From Streptomyces qinzhouensis (GTDB taxonomy: Bacteria; Actinomycetota; Actinomycetes; Streptomycetales; Streptomycetaceae), in NCBI RefSeq assembly GCF_007856155.1, contig NZ_CP042266.1:1674001-1738000 (forward strand): DNA of 64,000 bases, in the 5' to 3' direction. The notes beneath the pieces were generated by a model. The model was not told the DNA's origin. It was given only the letters and a program-made list of their open reading frames with translations, and did not search any database. The position numbers and the translations under genes were made by a program. Shown here piece by piece: positions 61,661 through 64,000 of this stretch; within the stretch, counting starts at the first letter, position 1, and every line of letters begins with the position of its first letter.

Positions 61661-63625
61661 GTGGACACGACCCTCCAGGACCCTCTCGTCGGGCAGGTGC
61701 TCGACGGCCGATACCGCGTCGACGAGCGCATCGCCGTCGGCGGGATGGCCACGGTCTACCGGGCGCTGGACACCCGGCTGGACCGCGAGCTGGCGCTGAA
61801 AGTGATGCATCCGGCGCTGGCGACGGACGCGACCTTCGTGGAGCGGTTCATCCGGGAGGCCAAGTCCGTCGCCCGGCTGTCGCACCCCAATGTGGTGGGG
61901 GTGTTCGACCAGGGCGCCGAGGGCGCCTATGTCTATCTGGCCATGGAGTACGTGGCCGGATGCACGCTGCGGGACGTGCTGCGCGAGCGCGGCGCGCTGC
62001 GGCCGCGGGCCGCGCTGGACATCCTGGAGCCGGTCCTCGCGGCGCTCGGCGCGGCCCACCGGGCGGGCTTCGTCCACCGGGACGTCAAACCGGAGAACGT
62101 CCTGATAGGGGACGACGGCCGGGTCAAGGTGGCCGATTTCGGACTCGTCCGTGCCGTCGGCTCGGTGACGAACACCACCGGCAGCGTCCTCGGCACGGTC
62201 TCCTACCTCGCGCCGGAACAGATCGAGGACGGCACCGCCGACACCCGTACCGATGTCTACGCGTGCGGGGTGGTGCTGTACGAGATGCTCACCGGCGCCA
62301 AACCGTATACCGGCGATACCCCCGCCCAGGTGCTGTACCAGCATCTGAACGGCGCGGTTCCGGCGCCGTCGGCCGCGGTTCCCGGGCTCGCCCTGGAGCT
62401 GGACGAGCTGGTGGCGAGCGCGACCGCGCGCACACCCGGCGTCCGCCCTCACGACGCGGTGGCGCTGCTGGCGCAGACCCGGTCCGCCCGGGCCGCCCTC
62501 GGTGACGAGCAGCTCGACCTGCTGCCGCCGGGCGCCCGGGAGACCGGTGACGAAGCGTCCGCCGCGAGCGGCGGCCGGTCCCGGCGGACGGGCTCCGAGG
62601 AGCGTACGGACGTCATTCCGCGGACCTCCGGGGTCCTCCCCGACGAGCAGCGGGTCCAGCACACGGCCAGACTGGCGACACCGCCGCTGCCCCCGGCCGG
62701 GAGCGGCCGCCCGGGGCGCCGCGACCTCCCCCGGCTGCCGCGCCGGGGCGTGATCACGATCCTGGTGGCGGTGCTCGCGGTCTTCGGCGTCGCCGGCGGG
62801 GTCTGGTACATCAACTCGGGGCAGTTCACCCGGGTCCCCGCCGTGATCGGCAAGACCGAGGCCGAGGCGAAGAAGCGCGTCGAGAGCGCCGGCCTCGGGG
62901 TGAAGGGCGTCCGGCGCGAGTTCAGCGACACCGTCGAACGGGGCTCCGTCATCGGCTCCGACCCCGCGACCAACGAGCGCATCCGGGGCAACGGCTCGGT
63001 GACGCTCGTCGTCTCGCGCGGTCCCGAGATCGTCCGGGTGCCGTCCCTCAAGGGCGTACCGCTGGAGAAGGCGGAGGAGCAGCTCCGCAAGGCCGGTCTC
63101 GCGCCCGGTGTGGTCTCCCGGGAGTTCAGTGCCGAGGTCCCGCAGGGCGCGGTGATCCGTACGGATCCGCCGGCGGGCGCCGGGCGGAGTCCCGATACTG
63201 CGGTCGCCCTGGCCGTCAGCAAGGGCGCGCCCGTCGAGGTGCCGGAGGTGACGGGCGATCCGGTCGCCGAGGCGAGGGCCGCGCTGGAGGGGGCCGGATT
63301 CGAAGTCGCCGTCGCCGCCGAGCAGGTCAACTCCCCCGAGCCGGCGGGCGCGGTCGCCCGCCAGTCGGCCCCCGAGGGCACCCGGCTGGCCACCGGCGAC
63401 ACGATCACCCTCACGGTCTCCAAGGGCCCCCGGATGGTCACCGTCCCCGATGTCTCCGGCGCCTCCGAAGGCGACGCCCGGCGGGATCTGGAGGCGGCCG
63501 GCTTCGAGGTCAAGGTGGAGAAGACCTTCCCCTATCTCGGGGACCGGGTCGCGAGCCAGTCACCGTCCGCCGATGAGCGGGCCCCCGAAGGCAGCAGGGT
63601 CACCATCACACTGAAGGGGCTCTGA
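61661..63625 (+). CDS. PASTA-domain Ser/Thr protein kinase (PknB/PknL type)
   Basis: 654 aa membrane kinase. The kinase domain (about residues 15-280) has the Gly loop IAVGGMATVY, Lys47 in ALKVMHP, HRDVKPEN with catalytic Asp141, DFG at 159-161 and APE in SYLAPEQIED. A juxtamembrane Ser/Arg/Thr-rich linker follows, then one helix at about residues 363-381 (ITILVAVLAVFGVAGGVWYI). Four extracellular PASTA repeats follow (starting RVPAVIGKTEAEAKK, RVPSLKGVPLEKAEE, EVPEVTGDPVAEARA, TVPDVSGASEGDARR). PASTA domains bind peptidoglycan fragments or lipid II. The GTG start has no ribosome binding site and a TAGAAT box 6 nt upstream, so a leaderless mRNA is likely. Gene order suggests the PknL class. 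Confidence 0.94.
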   Translation: MDTTLQDPLVGQVLDGRYRVDERIAVGGMATVYRALDTRLDRELALKVMHPALATDATFVERFIREAKSVARLSHPNVVGVFDQGAEGAYVYLAMEYVAGCTLRDVLRERGALRPRAALDILEPVLAALGAAHRAGFVHRDVKPENVLIGDDGRVKVADFGLVRAVGSVTNTTGSVLGTVSYLAPEQIEDGTADTRTDVYACGVVLYEMLTGAKPYTGDTPAQVLYQHLNGAVPAPSAAVPGLALELDELVASATARTPGVRPHDAVALLAQTRSARAALGDEQLDLLPPGARETGDEASAASGGRSRRTGSEERTDVIPRTSGVLPDEQRVQHTARLATPPLPPAGSGRPGRRDLPRLPRRGVITILVAVLAVFGVAGGVWYINSGQFTRVPAVIGKTEAEAKKRVESAGLGVKGVRREFSDTVERGSVIGSDPATNERIRGNGSVTLVVSRGPEIVRVPSLKGVPLEKAEEQLRKAGLAPGVVSREFSAEVPQGAVIRTDPPAGAGRSPDTAVALAVSKGAPVEVPEVTGDPVAEARAALEGAGFEVAVAAEQVNSPEPAGAVARQSAPEGTRLATGDTITLTVSKGPRMVTVPDVSGASEGDARRDLEAAGFEVKVEKTFPYLGDRVASQSPSADERAPEGSRVTITLKGL

Positions 63626-63690
63626 GCCGGATCCCCGGCAGCGGAACCGGCCGTCTCGTACGGCGACGCGGAAGGACACCAGGAACACCT

Positions 63691-64000
63691 ATGCGCAATC
63701 CCGTCGGCGGCCATGTTCCCGTGGCCGGCGGACTCGCCACGACCGGACTCGGGTACGCCCGTGAGATCGGGGCCGAGGCCGTGCAGGTCTTCGTCGCCAA
63801 TCCGCGGGGCTGGGCGGTGCCGGACGGGCGTCCGGCACAGGACGAAGCCTTCCGGGAGCAGTGCGCCGCGGAGGGGATATCGCCCTGGATCCACGCGCCC
63901 TATCTGATCAACTTCGGTTCGCACACCGAGGAGACCGCGCTCCGGTCGGTCACGTCCATGCGGCACTCGCTGCGCCGGGGCCGGGAGATCGGGACCCGGG
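63691..64000 (+). CDS. Endonuclease IV / AP endonuclease-type protein, 3' end outside window
   Basis: About 103 codons are visible. It begins MRNPVGGHVPVAGGLATTGL, with EAVQVFVANPRGW and WIHAPYLINFGSH as the conserved first two blocks of Nfo-type deoxyribonuclease IV, including a metal-binding His in each. It would act in base-excision repair at abasic sites. ATG 63691 has AGGAA upstream and lies 65 bp after the kinase gene, so co-transcription is possible. The C-terminal zinc ligands lie beyond the window. Confidence 0.85.
   Translation, partial: MRNPVGGHVPVAGGLATTGLGYAREIGAEAVQVFVANPRGWAVPDGRPAQDEAFREQCAAEGISPWIHAPYLINFGSHTEETALRSVTSMRHSLRRGREIGTR

Overview
This window is chromosomal DNA from a high-GC actinomycete, almost certainly a Streptomyces or close relative. 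The evidence is the extreme G/C bias at third codon positions, frequent GTG starts, GGAGG-type ribosome binding sites, a translational T-box in front of ileS, and the gene order dnaE - ileS - divIVA - sepF - ftsZ - mur/fts - rsmH - metF - thi - PASTA kinase, which from memory matches the S. coelicolor chromosome core. I see no IS element, prophage, CRISPR array, rRNA or tRNA.

Left part (1-15.7 kb): the end of a NYN-domain nuclease-like gene, a 58-residue basic protein too short for most ORF callers, dnaE (replicative polymerase), a DUF2252 protein, a five-helix membrane protein next to a membrane-anchored DsbA-like thioredoxin-fold protein, a Tat-exported PhoD-like phosphatase, a dienelactone-hydrolase-type enzyme, an MscS-type channel, a CPA1 Na+/H+ antiporter, then rluD and lspA.

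Centre (15.7-38.7 kb): a DksA/TraR zinc-finger protein with a histone-like Lys/Ala tail, the T-box leader with ileS, and then the division and cell-wall cluster on the minus strand. Transcription order is rsmH, ftsL, ftsI, murE, murF, mraY, murD, ftsW, murG, ftsQ, ftsZ, pgeF, yggS, sepF, yggT, divIVA. Many neighbours overlap by 4 bp (GTGA/ATGA). There is no ftsA, murC, ddl or mraZ in the cluster. ftsZ has its own long leader with promoter-like elements and several GACAC motifs.

Right part (38.7-64 kb): a beta-carbonic anhydrase; a MoxR ATPase / DUF58 / transglutaminase operon with overlapping start and stop codons; DUF3040, methyltransferase and HEPN-domain genes; an export-like pair (degenerate ABC ATPase plus YhgE/Pip membrane protein) followed by a TetR regulator; a phytoene-desaturase-like flavoprotein; a membrane protein with a Q/Y/G-rich tail; metF and thiE; an Rv2175c-type DNA-binding protein; an FAD reductase; a TPP riboswitch controlling thiO-thiS-thiG; a PASTA-domain Ser/Thr kinase; and the start of an endonuclease IV-type gene.

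Most of the window is conserved housekeeping DNA and I do not see a clear new multigene system. The most interesting points are the altered HIGH signature (GAHH) in IleRS, a rare-codon tract in the DksA-like gene, an ABC ATPase that lacks standard catalytic motifs but keeps its membrane partner and a candidate TetR operator, short tandem repeats in several regulatory gaps (including six 13-bp units beside the TPP riboswitch), a perfect 20-bp hairpin inside the mur/fts operon, and the co-location of an Rv2175c homologue with its likely kinase.
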